Shown in pieces: positions 18,875 to 25,041 of a stretch of DNA of 35,050 nucleotides. The notes beneath the pieces are model-generated. The model was given only the letters and a program-made list of their open reading frames with translations, did not search any database and was not told the DNA's origin. Position 1 is the stretch's first letter. Each line of letters begins with the position of its first letter. The DNA comes from a virus, in IMG/VR virus record IMGVR_UViG_3300030104_000562, positions 1-35,050 of that record, one strand, 5' to 3'. The position numbers and the translations under genes were made by a program.

Positions 18875-20146
18875 TTAAATAATTCTATAACTATTATCTG
18901 CTACACTTTGTGGAGCCGATTGTCTAGTATTAATTTCTTGTAGTCCAACAGCTAGATACCTCATAGCATCACAAGCGTGTGAACTCCAATCATGTACAGG
19001 TTTCGATCTAAACATTCTATTTTTGTCGATGTACTTCCTATGGTAATGTCTTAACGCATCTATTAACTTTTTGCAATGGTCTGTATCAATCCAACATCTC
19101 GGCAAAGTCATTGAGGTTGCGTGTATACCATCTTCTAATGGAATTTTTGGAACTACCTTAAACCTAATTCCTAATTGGTAGGCGACCTCTCTTCTGGTTT
19201 TGCCATTACCAAAGTCTGTAACTTCAATGTCGTGTGGAGCAAAGTGATCTTTGTAAACATAATCTTTGTCTTTAACAAGCTGAACATAGTAAGGTAAACC
19301 TTGACCTCTCTCTTCATGATAATCTATTATGCTTATTGATCTTCCTAACTGTTGATAGAATATTATACTACTGTGGTCGGAGACACCTAGATCCCAAGCT
19401 GTTGATACTGGTAGAGCAGGATCGTAGGGAACTCTTGTAAGCTGCTTATCATCATCTAGTTTTGTAATGATGTCTCCATATACTGCACCTTCAATATTTG
19501 CTATCCAATCACACTCAAACTCTTGCTGATACTTTTTTTCACCCATTACCTCTTTTGCCTTGACCAACTCTTCTTCATCAACAATTTTTGTTTGACTAGC
19601 TTTTGCCTTGTAGTTGAACCAATCATCAGCACCTTGTGCATGTTGGTATAATTCATAAAAGTTATTGTTCATCCCCATCGGAGTTCCAATAAACACACAA
19701 TAGCCTTTACGATCAGATAATGCTGGTCTAATTATTTCTGGGAATAGCTTACTGTTTACATTTGCGTACTCATCAATCACACATCCATCTAGATATATAC
19801 CTCTTAATCCATCTGGAGACTCTGAGCCTAGCAAGGTGATACGAGAGCCATTAGGTAAATCTACACGCAGCTCTGTCTCGTTAAACTTGGTGTGGGGTAT
19901 CTTGGCGGTAAACTGTTTCATGTAATCCCATGCAATACTTTTTGCTTGTTTGAAGGTGGGTGCAATGTAGGCATATCTAGGGTTTTTCTGTTTGGACAGT
20001 AATGCTGACCTAATTAGATGGTTAATCATACATACTGTTTTGCCAAACCTTCTATGGCAAACTAATACATTCCATCTGTATTTATCTATTTGTTTATGTA
20101 AGTAAGCCTGGTGCTTTCTAGGTGTATAGGGTATTTTAATATCCAT
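18875..20146 (-). CDS. terL: Terminase large subunit
   Basis: 423 residues; packages DNA through the portal. ATPase: Walker A-like RRFGKT (32-37), Walker B CVIDE (122-126), coupling motif GTP (154-156). Nuclease: Asp252 in the WDLG segment, then the DYHEERG region, and a late acidic residue in SSHACDAMRYLA (Asp393). Length is normal. It heads the leftward late operon. The small-subunit-like gene is not adjacent: it is 2.8 kb away in the early leftward operon with a rightward gene block between. TerL type might reflect a headful or a cohesive/terminal-repeat mechanism, but I cannot assign it here. Confidence 0.93.
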   Translation of the reverse strand: MDIKIPYTPRKHQAYLHKQIDKYRWNVLVCHRRFGKTVCMINHLIRSALLSKQKNPRYAYIAPTFKQAKSIAWDYMKQFTAKIPHTKFNETELRVDLPNGSRITLLGSESPDGLRGIYLDGCVIDEYANVNSKLFPEIIRPALSDRKGYCVFIGTPMGMNNNFYELYQHAQGADDWFNYKAKASQTKIVDEEELVKAKEVMGEKKYQQEFECDWIANIEGAVYGDIITKLDDDKQLTRVPYDPALPVSTAWDLGVSDHSSIIFYQQLGRSISIIDYHEERGQGLPYYVQLVKDKDYVYKDHFAPHDIEVTDFGNGKTRREVAYQLGIRFKVVPKIPLEDGIHATSMTLPRCWIDTDHCKKLIDALRHYHRKYIDKNRMFRSKPVHDWSSHACDAMRYLAVGLQEINTRQSAPQSVADNSYRII

Positions 20147-20148
20147 AA

Positions 20149-20340
20149 CTAATGAACTAATTTGCTGTAATTTTCTTCTCCAAAAGGTGTGTATTCAAAT
20201 CCTAGTCTCATCATAATGTAAGATGTAAATAGTTGTGCAGAGTCATGATTAGGCATACCAAAGAATTTAATTACAACATTGTTGGTTTCTTCTTCAATAA
20301 AGCAAACACAATCTAGATCTTCTGATGAAAAATAGTTCAT
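20149..20340 (-). CDS. Small acidic protein upstream of terL
   Basis: 63 residues from the ATG at 20340: an acidic, aromatic N terminus (MNYFSSEDLDCVCFIEEE) and a mixed alpha/beta remainder (VVIKFFGMPNHDSAQLF, then a Met-rich helix). An ATG three codons upstream (20349) is equally possible. Neither has a clear ribosome site. The open frame continues to 20520 only by using TTG, and that part does not look like protein, so I excluded it. It ends 2 bases before terL. Function unknown. Confidence 0.6.
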   Translation of the reverse strand: MNYFSSEDLDCVCFIEEETNNVVIKFFGMPNHDSAQLFTSYIMMRLGFEYTPFGEENYSKLVH

Positions 20341-20576
20341 ATACCACATATAGTTTATTTTGTGTAGAATGAAAACAAAAGAAGTCTGTGTGTATAAAGG
20401 TGTCCTCGAGTCCCATGTATATATATATAATAAACGTGTAGCGTTCTGTGAGGTATACCCCCTAAGCAAATCTAAAAAAGTAGATCCTAGTCTGTAAAAA
20501 TATACAATAAAGTGTTTCAATAATAAAAGATTATTAGTAATGATTAATAAAAATTCTTTTTAATGGTCCTTGTACA

Positions 20577-20593
20577 TTAGAATAATTCTAAAC
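20577..20593. promoter_or_regulatory. Operator-like dyad, copy 1
   Basis: TTAGAATAATTCTAA is a perfect 7+1+7 dyad, followed by AC. The same 17 bases recur at 20866-20882 with one mismatch. The paired sites, 289 bases apart, flank most of the noncoding block. This spacing and symmetry fit a dimeric repressor or activator site. Confidence 0.6.
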
Positions 20594-20827
20594 CGAAGTA
20601 ATACGAGAACAGGAAAAAATTTTCTATAAATTAGGATAGCAACATTTCAACATAACTTCTTTCAATCTTCAACTTTAATCTTCTTTAATCTTTTAAAACT
20701 TCCCTTTCCTTTTTTACTTTGTTTAATTTTGTTTCTGTATTTTCTTTTGAATAGCTCTTTCATCATTAAATTTTTAAATTTTATCATATAAATTTGTTCT
20801 ACAAATGTATTGGTTTTGTGATCGAAA

Positions 20828-20857
20828 TGCAACACTTGTTGCCTGTTTGCAACACTT
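20828..20857. repeat. Direct repeat of TGCAACACTT, 20-bp period, with inverted half-site
   Basis: TGCAACACTT occurs at 20828-20837 and 20848-20857, two helical turns apart. Between them GTTGC (20838-20842) is the inverse of GCAAC, giving a GCAAC-ACTT-GTTGC dyad and then a third half-site. It lies just upstream of a consensus -10 box, so an activator or repressor site is likely. An origin iteron is the alternative. Confidence 0.55.
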
Positions 20858-20865
20858 ACGATAAC

Positions 20866-20882
20866 TTATAATAATTCTAAAC
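20866..20882 (+). promoter_or_regulatory. Rightward early promoter -10 overlapped by operator-like dyad, copy 2
   Basis: TATAAT (20867-20872) is a perfect sigma70 -10. No good -35 stands 17 bases upstream; the GCAACACTT repeats are there instead. The box is part of TTATAATAATTCTAA, the second copy of the dyad found at 20577. A protein bound to the dyad would block this promoter. It would drive the genes from 20964 on. Confidence 0.55.
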
Positions 20883-20963
20883 TATATGCGTCAATCTGTC
20901 TTATATATTTTATATAATTAATAAATATACAATTAGGTTATGTACAAAAAGAAAGGAAACAAT

Positions 20964-21155
20964 ATGACAATTAAATTATACAAAGAAATACAATTCAGTG
21001 ATGGTTATATTTTCTATGAACAAAAAAATGGAAGATACACCGACACAAAAAAAGAAGAAGATTGTGATTTATCTTTTAACTCATGGAAAGATATTCAAGA
21101 TGCTTTAGACAATGACGATTTAGAAATATCTATTTGTAAATTATATAAAAAATAA
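20964..21155 (+). CDS. Small acidic early protein, unknown
   Basis: 63 residues from the ATG at 20964, chosen because GAAAGGAAAC lies just upstream; an earlier in-frame ATG at 20940 has no such site. The protein is acidic (YTDTKKEEDCDL, DNDDLEISI) and has the layout of a small alpha/beta protein with aromatic residues (FSDGYIFYEQKNGRY). It is the first gene of the rightward early block. A host-takeover role is plausible but unsupported. Confidence 0.65.
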   Translation: MTIKLYKEIQFSDGYIFYEQKNGRYTDTKKEEDCDLSFNSWKDIQDALDNDDLEISICKLYKK

Positions 21156-21168
21156 GAAAGGAAACAAT

Positions 21169-21360
21169 ATGAGTGATGTATTAAACAAAGAAGAAATAAA
21201 AAAACTTAATCAATTAGGAAAGAGTATTAGATTATCATTAGATTTAAAAAAAACAGATTTAAATGGTATCGGTATTCCATCAAGGTCTAATAGATTTGCT
21301 TTAATTGAAGACATGATTGAATACTTAAAAATTCATGATTATCAAATTACAAATAAATAA
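21169..21360 (+). CDS. Small early protein, unknown
   Basis: 63 residues, helical, Lys/Leu-rich (DVLNKEEIKKLNQLGKSIRLSLDLKK), ending in an IEDMIEYLKIHDYQ helix. It is preceded by GAAAGGAAACAAT, the shared early leader. No domain is recognised. It follows the previous gene by 13 bases. Confidence 0.6.
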   Translation: MSDVLNKEEIKKLNQLGKSIRLSLDLKKTDLNGIGIPSRSNRFALIEDMIEYLKIHDYQITNK

Positions 21361-21374
21361 AAAGGAAACAACAA

Positions 21375-21677
21375 ATGACAAATACAAAAGTAAAATGGCA
21401 TAATGAAGATTATGATCTAGGTTGCGATATTTCAAAACTTAAAGAATTAGGTTTTAGTAATTCAAGTTATCACAACGACCTTGCACCATCATACATGAAC
21501 AAAAAAGAGAATATACAAATATTCTTTTTAGATCCTAATCATAGCGATATTATCAATGAAGGTATTGATTATAAATTTTCAGTTATGAAATTAAATGAAT
21601 ATAGTGAATATGACAGAACAATAGGAACAACTAATTCATTTGATAAGATGGTTGAAATGGTTAAATCACATGAATAA
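21375..21677 (+). CDS. Small early protein, unknown
   Basis: 100 residues, mixed composition, acidic (NEDYDLGCDISKLKELGF ... GIDYKFSVMKLNEYSEYDR). It is preceded by AAAAGGAAACAACAA. No family is recognised and there is no membrane segment. It is the last gene before an internal promoter. Confidence 0.6.
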   Translation: MTNTKVKWHNEDYDLGCDISKLKELGFSNSSYHNDLAPSYMNKKENIQIFFLDPNHSDIINEGIDYKFSVMKLNEYSEYDRTIGTTNSFDKMVEMVKSHE

Positions 21678-21709
21678 AAAACTAATGAAATCAACAAAAA
21701 CCAATAAAC

Positions 21710-21738
21710 TTGACATTAATAAATTATACAATTAAGAT
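21710..21738 (+). promoter_or_regulatory. Sigma70-type promoter TTGACA-17-TAAGAT
   Basis: TTGACA (21710-21715) and TAAGAT (21733-21738) have a 17-base spacer, in a 90-base gap between early genes. It points rightward to the gene at 21768. The perfect -35 contrasts with the weak -35 of the upstream promoter, so this one may work without an activator. Confidence 0.68.
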
Positions 21739-21767
21739 AATAGAAAAAACGAAAGGAAACAAAAACA

Positions 21768-22046
21768 ATGATTAAATATATAGCACACTCTAAAAAATGG
21801 AGAGACAAAGTAAATGGAAATACTTATTTCTCTGTTCAAGTTACTGACTTAAAAAATAATGATACTATAAAAATTCCATTTCAATATGGTTATGGAGATC
21901 ATTTTAAATCTGTAACATTAAATCAATTATGTAGAAAAGATAATACTTCAAAGTTTAGTCTTTATCATGATTTTATTAAATGGATAGATGAACAAGATTG
22001 TAAAAAAAGAGATGTTGTAAAATGGGGGATAAATAATGAAAGCTAA
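21768..22046 (+). CDS. Small early protein, unknown
   Basis: 92 residues: KWRDKVNGNTYFSVQVTDLKNNDTIKIPFQYGYGDHFKSVTL is beta-rich, followed by basic helices (CKKRDVVKWG). Its leader CGAAAGGAAACAAAAACA matches the early set. Nothing similar is recognised with confidence. The next gene starts inside its last codons. Confidence 0.62.
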   Translation: MIKYIAHSKKWRDKVNGNTYFSVQVTDLKNNDTIKIPFQYGYGDHFKSVTLNQLCRKDNTSKFSLYHDFIKWIDEQDCKKRDVVKWGINNES

Positions 22047-22188
22047 AGACTACAAATCAATCACAGAAGTATTAGACAAAAAATACAACAAAGGAATAGT
22101 AAATAAAAAAGATATAATAAATTTCTATTTATTCATGGATCTTGAAGATTGTATGAATAGAATTAAACAAAAAAGAAAGGACCAATAA
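22036..22188 (+). CDS. Small basic early protein, unknown
   Basis: 50 residues, Lys-rich and helical (DYKSITEVLDKKYNKG ... FYLFMDLEDCMNRIKQKRK). It overlaps the previous gene by 11 bases and ends with a TAATG junction into the next, so translation is probably coupled. No separate ribosome site. Confidence 0.55.
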   Translation: MKAKDYKSITEVLDKKYNKGIVNKKDIINFYLFMDLEDCMNRIKQKRKDQ

Positions 22189-22259
22189 TGACAAGTATAA
22201 ATTTTTATTGTTGTGTATTAATTTTATTTTTGATGATAGTATCTTTAATAACAATATAG
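22188..22259 (+). CDS. Single-span membrane micropeptide
   Basis: 23 residues, nearly all one hydrophobic helix (FYCCVLILFLMIVSLITI). It starts in the TAATG overlap with the previous gene and has GAAAGGACCAA upstream. Small membrane peptides like this are frequent in phage early regions and may act on the host envelope. That role is inference. Confidence 0.5.
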   Translation: MTSINFYCCVLILFLMIVSLITI

Positions 22260-22272
22260 AAAGCGAGGTATA

Positions 22273-22395
22273 ATGATAATATTAGGCAAAACACCTAAAG
22301 AATGGCGTAAGGAAATAGGCTCAAAGAGTCTATATTATAAAGCTGAAATAGTAATATTTCTTATTGGTTTTATTTTAGGATCAGTAATATTTTAA
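22273..22395 (+). CDS. Small membrane protein
   Basis: 40 residues: a basic, amphipathic first half (GKTPKEWRKEIGSKSLYYK) and a C-terminal transmembrane helix (IVIFLIGFILGSVIF). A GCGAGGT ribosome site precedes it. Function unknown. Confidence 0.5.
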   Translation: MIILGKTPKEWRKEIGSKSLYYKAEIVIFLIGFILGSVIF

Positions 22396-22419
22396 TAAAA
22401 AAAAGAAAGGAAAAATAAA

Positions 22420-22635
22420 ATGGATTACGAAACTATATGGGAAAGCGAAATAAACATAGAGGAAAATAATTTACCTTGTGTTATTGTAGAAAAAGATAAT
22501 ACCTATAAGGGTAAAAATAAATACATGGTTTATGAGTATGATAATGGAACTCATCATTGCTATAGTGGAGAAGAAAGTAAAGAAAAAGCAATAGATGTTG
22601 CTATGGATAGAGAAATAAACTTTAAAAATGAATAA
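22420..22635 (+). CDS. Small acidic early protein, unknown
   Basis: 71 residues, acidic (WESEINIEENNLPCVIVEKDNTYKGKNKYMVYEYDNG), with a beta-hairpin-like first half and a helix at the end (ESKEKAIDVAMDREI). The GAAAGGAAAAATAAA leader is present. No family recognised. Confidence 0.62.
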   Translation: MDYETIWESEINIEENNLPCVIVEKDNTYKGKNKYMVYEYDNGTHHCYSGEESKEKAIDVAMDREINFKNE

Positions 22636-22792
22636 ACAACTACAACAACAGAATTTTCATGAGGTTGAAGTAACAAGCGGATTTATAATGAAACTTATAA
22701 AGCTAACTCAAGAAAATATAAGACTAGGAAAACAAACAATAAACGAGAAAGGAAACAATGTACATAATAGACTATCCAAACCAAAAAATTAA
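22628..22792 (+). CDS. Small early protein, unknown
   Basis: 54 residues, Gln/Asn/Lys-rich (MNKQLQQQNFHEVEV). It overlaps the previous gene by 8 bases and the next by 35 bases. No own ribosome site is visible, so it would depend on coupling. It is weaker than its neighbours as a gene call. Confidence 0.4.
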   Translation: MNKQLQQQNFHEVEVTSGFIMKLIKLTQENIRLGKQTINEKGNNVHNRLSKPKN

Positions 22793-22910
22793 AAAGTTTT
22801 CTAATCAAGAATTGGAAAGTTTTTTAAATAAAATTATAAAAAAAAGATGGATCTTTGTTAAAGACAAAGTCAAAGCAAAGAAGTTTTTAAGACAAATAAT
22901 TAAGAATTAA
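22758..22910 (+). CDS. Small basic early protein, unknown
   Basis: 50 residues, Lys-rich: YPNQKIKKFSNQELESFLNKIIKKRWIFVKDKVKAKKFLRQ. The strong leader GAAAGGAAACA stands right before the ATG. Its TAA stop interlocks with the stop of the opposing terminase-small-subunit-like gene in the tetranucleotide TTAA (22907-22910). Confidence 0.6.
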   Translation: MYIIDYPNQKIKKFSNQELESFLNKIIKKRWIFVKDKVKAKKFLRQIIKN

Positions 22911-23386
22911 TCTTTACTCTCAGTAGTTGTCGGAGTTATATCTTCGGCAGCTACATCAATCAAATCTTCTTGATTGTCCTCCCATGATATGCGTATCGAA
23001 CTGTCACTTTTGACATTTAGATTTTGTTTTTCCTGGAACAAAGAAGATATTCTTGGAGCTAACCATTTCAAATAGTTTTGTTTCTCCCTCAAAAATAATA
23101 ATTCCTCATTAGACATTTCAGTTACATCAGACGAGAAGATTGCTAACATTTTCTCAACCAATGTTTTTATGCCTATCTCTTGAGCTTGGTTAAACTTCTC
23201 TTTAAACTTTGGATTTTGATCTAAGAACTTGTAAAAAGACATCAAGTTGATCTTTAAGGTGTCTTTGACTACGATATGGGGTATTCCGCCATCGTAAATA
23301 GTGGCGAGTATAGTATTTTGTTCTGTATCTGTTAGATTGAGAGGCAAGTTGTTCTTGGTCTTGGATATATCTTTTGATTTCTTCAT
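22907..23386 (-). CDS. Terminase small subunit-like protein
   Basis: 159 residues. Residues 15-75 (LNLTDTEQNTILATIYDGGIPHIVVKDTLKINLMSFYKFLDQNPKFKEKFNQAQEIGIKTL) follow the helix-turn-helix and A-helix pattern of Sf6/P22-type small terminases: a recognition helix, then np-F-x-x-x-F/Y-x-x-A. The C terminus is acidic, as expected for a segment that contacts TerL. It is the last gene of the early leftward operon and is far from terL. The upstream HGG gene overlaps it by 185 bases. Function is likely but based on pattern only. Confidence 0.65.
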   Translation of the reverse strand: MKKSKDISKTKNNLPLNLTDTEQNTILATIYDGGIPHIVVKDTLKINLMSFYKFLDQNPKFKEKFNQAQEIGIKTLVEKMLAIFSSDVTEMSNEELLFLREKQNYLKWLAPRISSLFQEKQNLNVKSDSSIRISWEDNQEDLIDVAAEDITPTTTESKD

Positions 23387-23621
23387 CTGTTTTATCTTTA
23401 AAGTTTTTTAAGTTTTTTAATAGTTTTATTTTGTTTTGTATAGTTACATTTTTATTGTTGTATAAACCTTTGTATTTTCTGGTCTTAGAATCTGTAGATT
23501 GAGATCCCCCATGAAATCTACAAAGCATACGTTTTGAAGTAGGGGTAAAATATCCTTTTGCACGACAACGCTTACCGCTTTGCTTGGATATACCCTCACA
23601 TCTTATCTTTATCTTTGGCAT
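23202..23621 (-). CDS. HGG-motif zinc-binding-like protein
   Basis: 139 residues. The N-terminal CEGISKQSGKRCRAKGYFTPTSKRMLCRFHGG (Cys8, Cys19, Cys34, His37) is the Cys/His plus HGG signature of small phage proteins that usually lie just before terminase genes. The rest is very basic. Its last 61 codons run through the terminase-small-subunit-like gene in another frame, and that part (Arg/Tyr-rich) may be passively fixed by the overlap. A probable DNA-binding accessory to packaging; this is inference. Confidence 0.6.
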   Translation of the reverse strand: MPKIKIRCEGISKQSGKRCRAKGYFTPTSKRMLCRFHGGSQSTDSKTRKYKGLYNNKNVTIQNKIKLLKNLKNFKDKTDEEIKRYIQDQEQLASQSNRYRTKYYTRHYLRWRNTPYRSQRHLKDQLDVFLQVLRSKSKV

Positions 23622-24303
23622 TACCTTTATAATCTAAATTATTTCTTTTGTTATATGCAACCTTCTCTCTGTATCTTGGATTACTATTCTTACTAATAGA
23701 TTTTAGAGCTTGTAAGATTTTTTGAGGGGGAACGTATGTCTTTTTCTCATTGGCAGCTAATTCCTGTTTTCTCTGAATGGCTAACTTAATATAATAAGGA
23801 TTGTTCTTATCCATTTGTAAGTCAACCAGGGGGAGCTTCGCTAAATTGTCAATTATTAATTGTTGATTACCTTTATAGTCTCTAATCACATCCTCAATAG
23901 GCTTATTGGTTATTGTATCTATTGTTTCTACTAATGTCTTTACATTTGAAACATTGGATGTTTCATTTTTATACATTGATGTTTCATTTTTATACATACC
24001 CTTCTCAAACTTAACAAACTTAGGGTTAATTTGATAGGTCTTACCAGACCTACCTTTTATAGTAGAGATCACATTTAATTTCGTAAGAGTTTGTAATGTT
24101 CTGTGAATTGTGGTCCTAGATAACTTGGTATCTTTTTGAATTGTAGAGTGCCTTAATCCTGCTCTATAATCGTTAGATTTCCAACAATATTTCATTAAAG
24201 ATAGATAAACAGACAGACAATTAGCCTTTTTAGACCCCCCAACCTTATCTAAATGGTGATAAAGTATGTATGTAAGCTGTAAAAATCCTCTAGTCTTTAG
24301 CAT
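23596..24303 (-). CDS. Winged-helix DNA-binding protein, possible replication initiator or regulator
   Basis: 235 residues. Residues of about 20-100 (LSVYLSLMKYCWKSNDYRAGLRHSTIQKDTKLSRTTIHRTLQTLTKLNVISTIKGRSGKTYQIN) form a clear winged helix: helix, turn, recognition helix, then a wing ending in Tyr-x-Ile-Asn. This layout is shared by phage replication proteins of the lambda O / RepA-N kind and by regulators. The middle carries a duplicated MYKNETS, whose DNA is a 20-bp direct repeat. The C terminus is basic. In lambda-type phages the origin lies inside such a gene, which makes the repeats interesting. Function not certain. Confidence 0.62.
   Translation of the reverse strand: MLKTRGFLQLTYILYHHLDKVGGSKKANCLSVYLSLMKYCWKSNDYRAGLRHSTIQKDTKLSRTTIHRTLQTLTKLNVISTIKGRSGKTYQINPKFVKFEKGMYKNETSMYKNETSNVSNVKTLVETIDTITNKPIEDVIRDYKGNQQLIIDNLAKLPLVDLQMDKNNPYYIKLAIQRKQELAANEKKTYVPPQKILQALKSISKNSNPRYREKVAYNKRNNLDYKGNAKDKDKM
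23947..23997. repeat. Tandem 21-bp repeat plus 8-bp dyad inside the winged-helix gene
   Basis: GATGTTTCATTTTTATACAT occurs at 23957-23976 and 23978-23997. The first copy is preceded by TGAAACAT (23947-23954), which pairs with ATGTTTCA (23958-23965) around a TGG centre. In protein this is MYKNETS twice. The combination of direct repeats and dyad inside an initiator-like gene resembles an iteron origin or an autoregulatory operator. Confidence 0.55.
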
Positions 24304-24667
24304 TACATAATTTTCTATGGTTTTCTTGGAGGTCTAGCAAGATAGATAGCCATTGGTTCTCGTTCATAACCTCAAACTCTGTCTGAGAGGTCGTAATTCT
24401 CTTGATGCGAAAGGTAAGGCTAGTCTGGGTCAATTTTTTATAAAATACTAAAAAGAGAGGTATATTTAGGCGACTAGCGACTATGTTTGCAAGGGTGGTA
24501 GCCTTCCATTTCTGTCCCTTGTCGAAGCAGGTTTCTAGAATGGCAAGTGGTTCATAACATTTAGGACAACACTCAATAGAATCTATATCAATCATGGCAA
24601 TACCATCGTATTTTCTATGCCAATCGTTATATACACCATTGGAAAATGCAAAAGTCCATCGTGCCAT
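24290..24667 (-). CDS. Unknown protein with C-x2-C motif
   Basis: 125 residues. The segment DGIAMIDIDSIECCPKCYEPLAILETCFDKGQKWKATTLANIVASRLNIPLFLVFYKK has an IDID strand, a CPKC knuckle (with another Cys before it), a LAILET strand and a basic helix. The strand order and acidic residues recall small nucleases, but the expected E-x-K is not present, so I do not assign an activity. It overlaps the winged-helix gene by 14 bases and shares a TAATG junction with the upstream gene. Confidence 0.55.
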   Translation of the reverse strand: MARWTFAFSNGVYNDWHRKYDGIAMIDIDSIECCPKCYEPLAILETCFDKGQKWKATTLANIVASRLNIPLFLVFYKKLTQTSLTFRIKRITTSQTEFEVMNENQWLSILLDLQENHRKLCNAKD

Positions 24668-24822
24668 TATTTTTTATCTTTCAATAGTTTTATTTCGTAA
24701 TCTTTAAATTCTATTTCTTTCTCTAAAGCTAAGATTATATCTGCTTGTTTTTTTATATACTTCTTTGCTCGTTTTAATTCTTGCTTACAATCAATTTCAT
24801 CAAAGATACCCTCGTATGTCAT
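24667..24822 (-). CDS. Small coiled-coil protein, unknown
   Basis: 51 residues, almost all charged helix (KQELKRAKKYIKKQADIILALEKEIEFKDYEIKLLKDKK), with regular hydrophobic spacing. The start overlaps the previous stop (AATGA) and its stop shares a base with the next ATG (TAATG). No function inferred. Confidence 0.55.
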   Translation of the reverse strand: MTYEGIFDEIDCKQELKRAKKYIKKQADIILALEKEIEFKDYEIKLLKDKK

Positions 24823-25040
24823 TCTGGTAAATCCACATGGTGATCTTTAATGTTATCATATTCTCTTGGTGATAATTCTGGATTACATTTTTCACAGAAA
24901 GCAAGTATTAAACTTCTCATTTCAGAGTTGCTCAACAGATCAAAACCTGCCATCTCAAAGACTAAATTATACTCTTCTGGAGTAAAATCAATCTCCTCTA
25001 AATCATTTAGTTTTTCTTTTATCTTTTCATATTTTTTCAT
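24819..25040 (-). CDS. Small acidic protein, unknown
   Basis: 73 residues from the ATG at 25040, which has GGAG 6 bases upstream and begins one base after the stop of the ATP pyrophosphatase gene. An upstream in-frame ATG (25067) would run into that gene. The sequence (NDLEEIDFTPEEYNLVFEMAGFDLLSNSEMRSLILAFCEKCNPELSPREYDNI) is acidic with a C-x2-C pair. No family recognised. Confidence 0.58.
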   Translation of the reverse strand: MKKYEKIKEKLNDLEEIDFTPEEYNLVFEMAGFDLLSNSEMRSLILAFCEKCNPELSPREYDNIKDHHVDLPE

Positions 25041-25041
25041 A

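Larger units (their letters stand above)
20341..20963. other. Largest noncoding block, between late and early arms
   Basis: About 620 bases without a convincing gene, between the divergent terminase operon and the first rightward early gene. It holds two copies of an operator-like dyad, a GCAACACTT direct repeat, a TATAAT box, a GGTATACC palindrome (20452-20459) and a long pyrimidine-rich stretch (about 20640-20760). This is where late leftward and early rightward promoters must lie, and it is a candidate origin. I see no consensus -35/-10 pair for the late promoter, which suggests an activator. Confidence 0.7.

Noticed and set aside
20341-20520. N-terminal extension of the small gene upstream of terL to 20520
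   Set aside because: It requires a TTG start with no ribosome site, and the extension has unusual composition for this genome. Treated as noncoding.
23202-23386. Programmed frameshift fusing the HGG protein and the TerS-like protein
   Set aside because: Both have good ends of their own and no slippery site with a downstream structure was recognised. An ordinary overlap is simpler.
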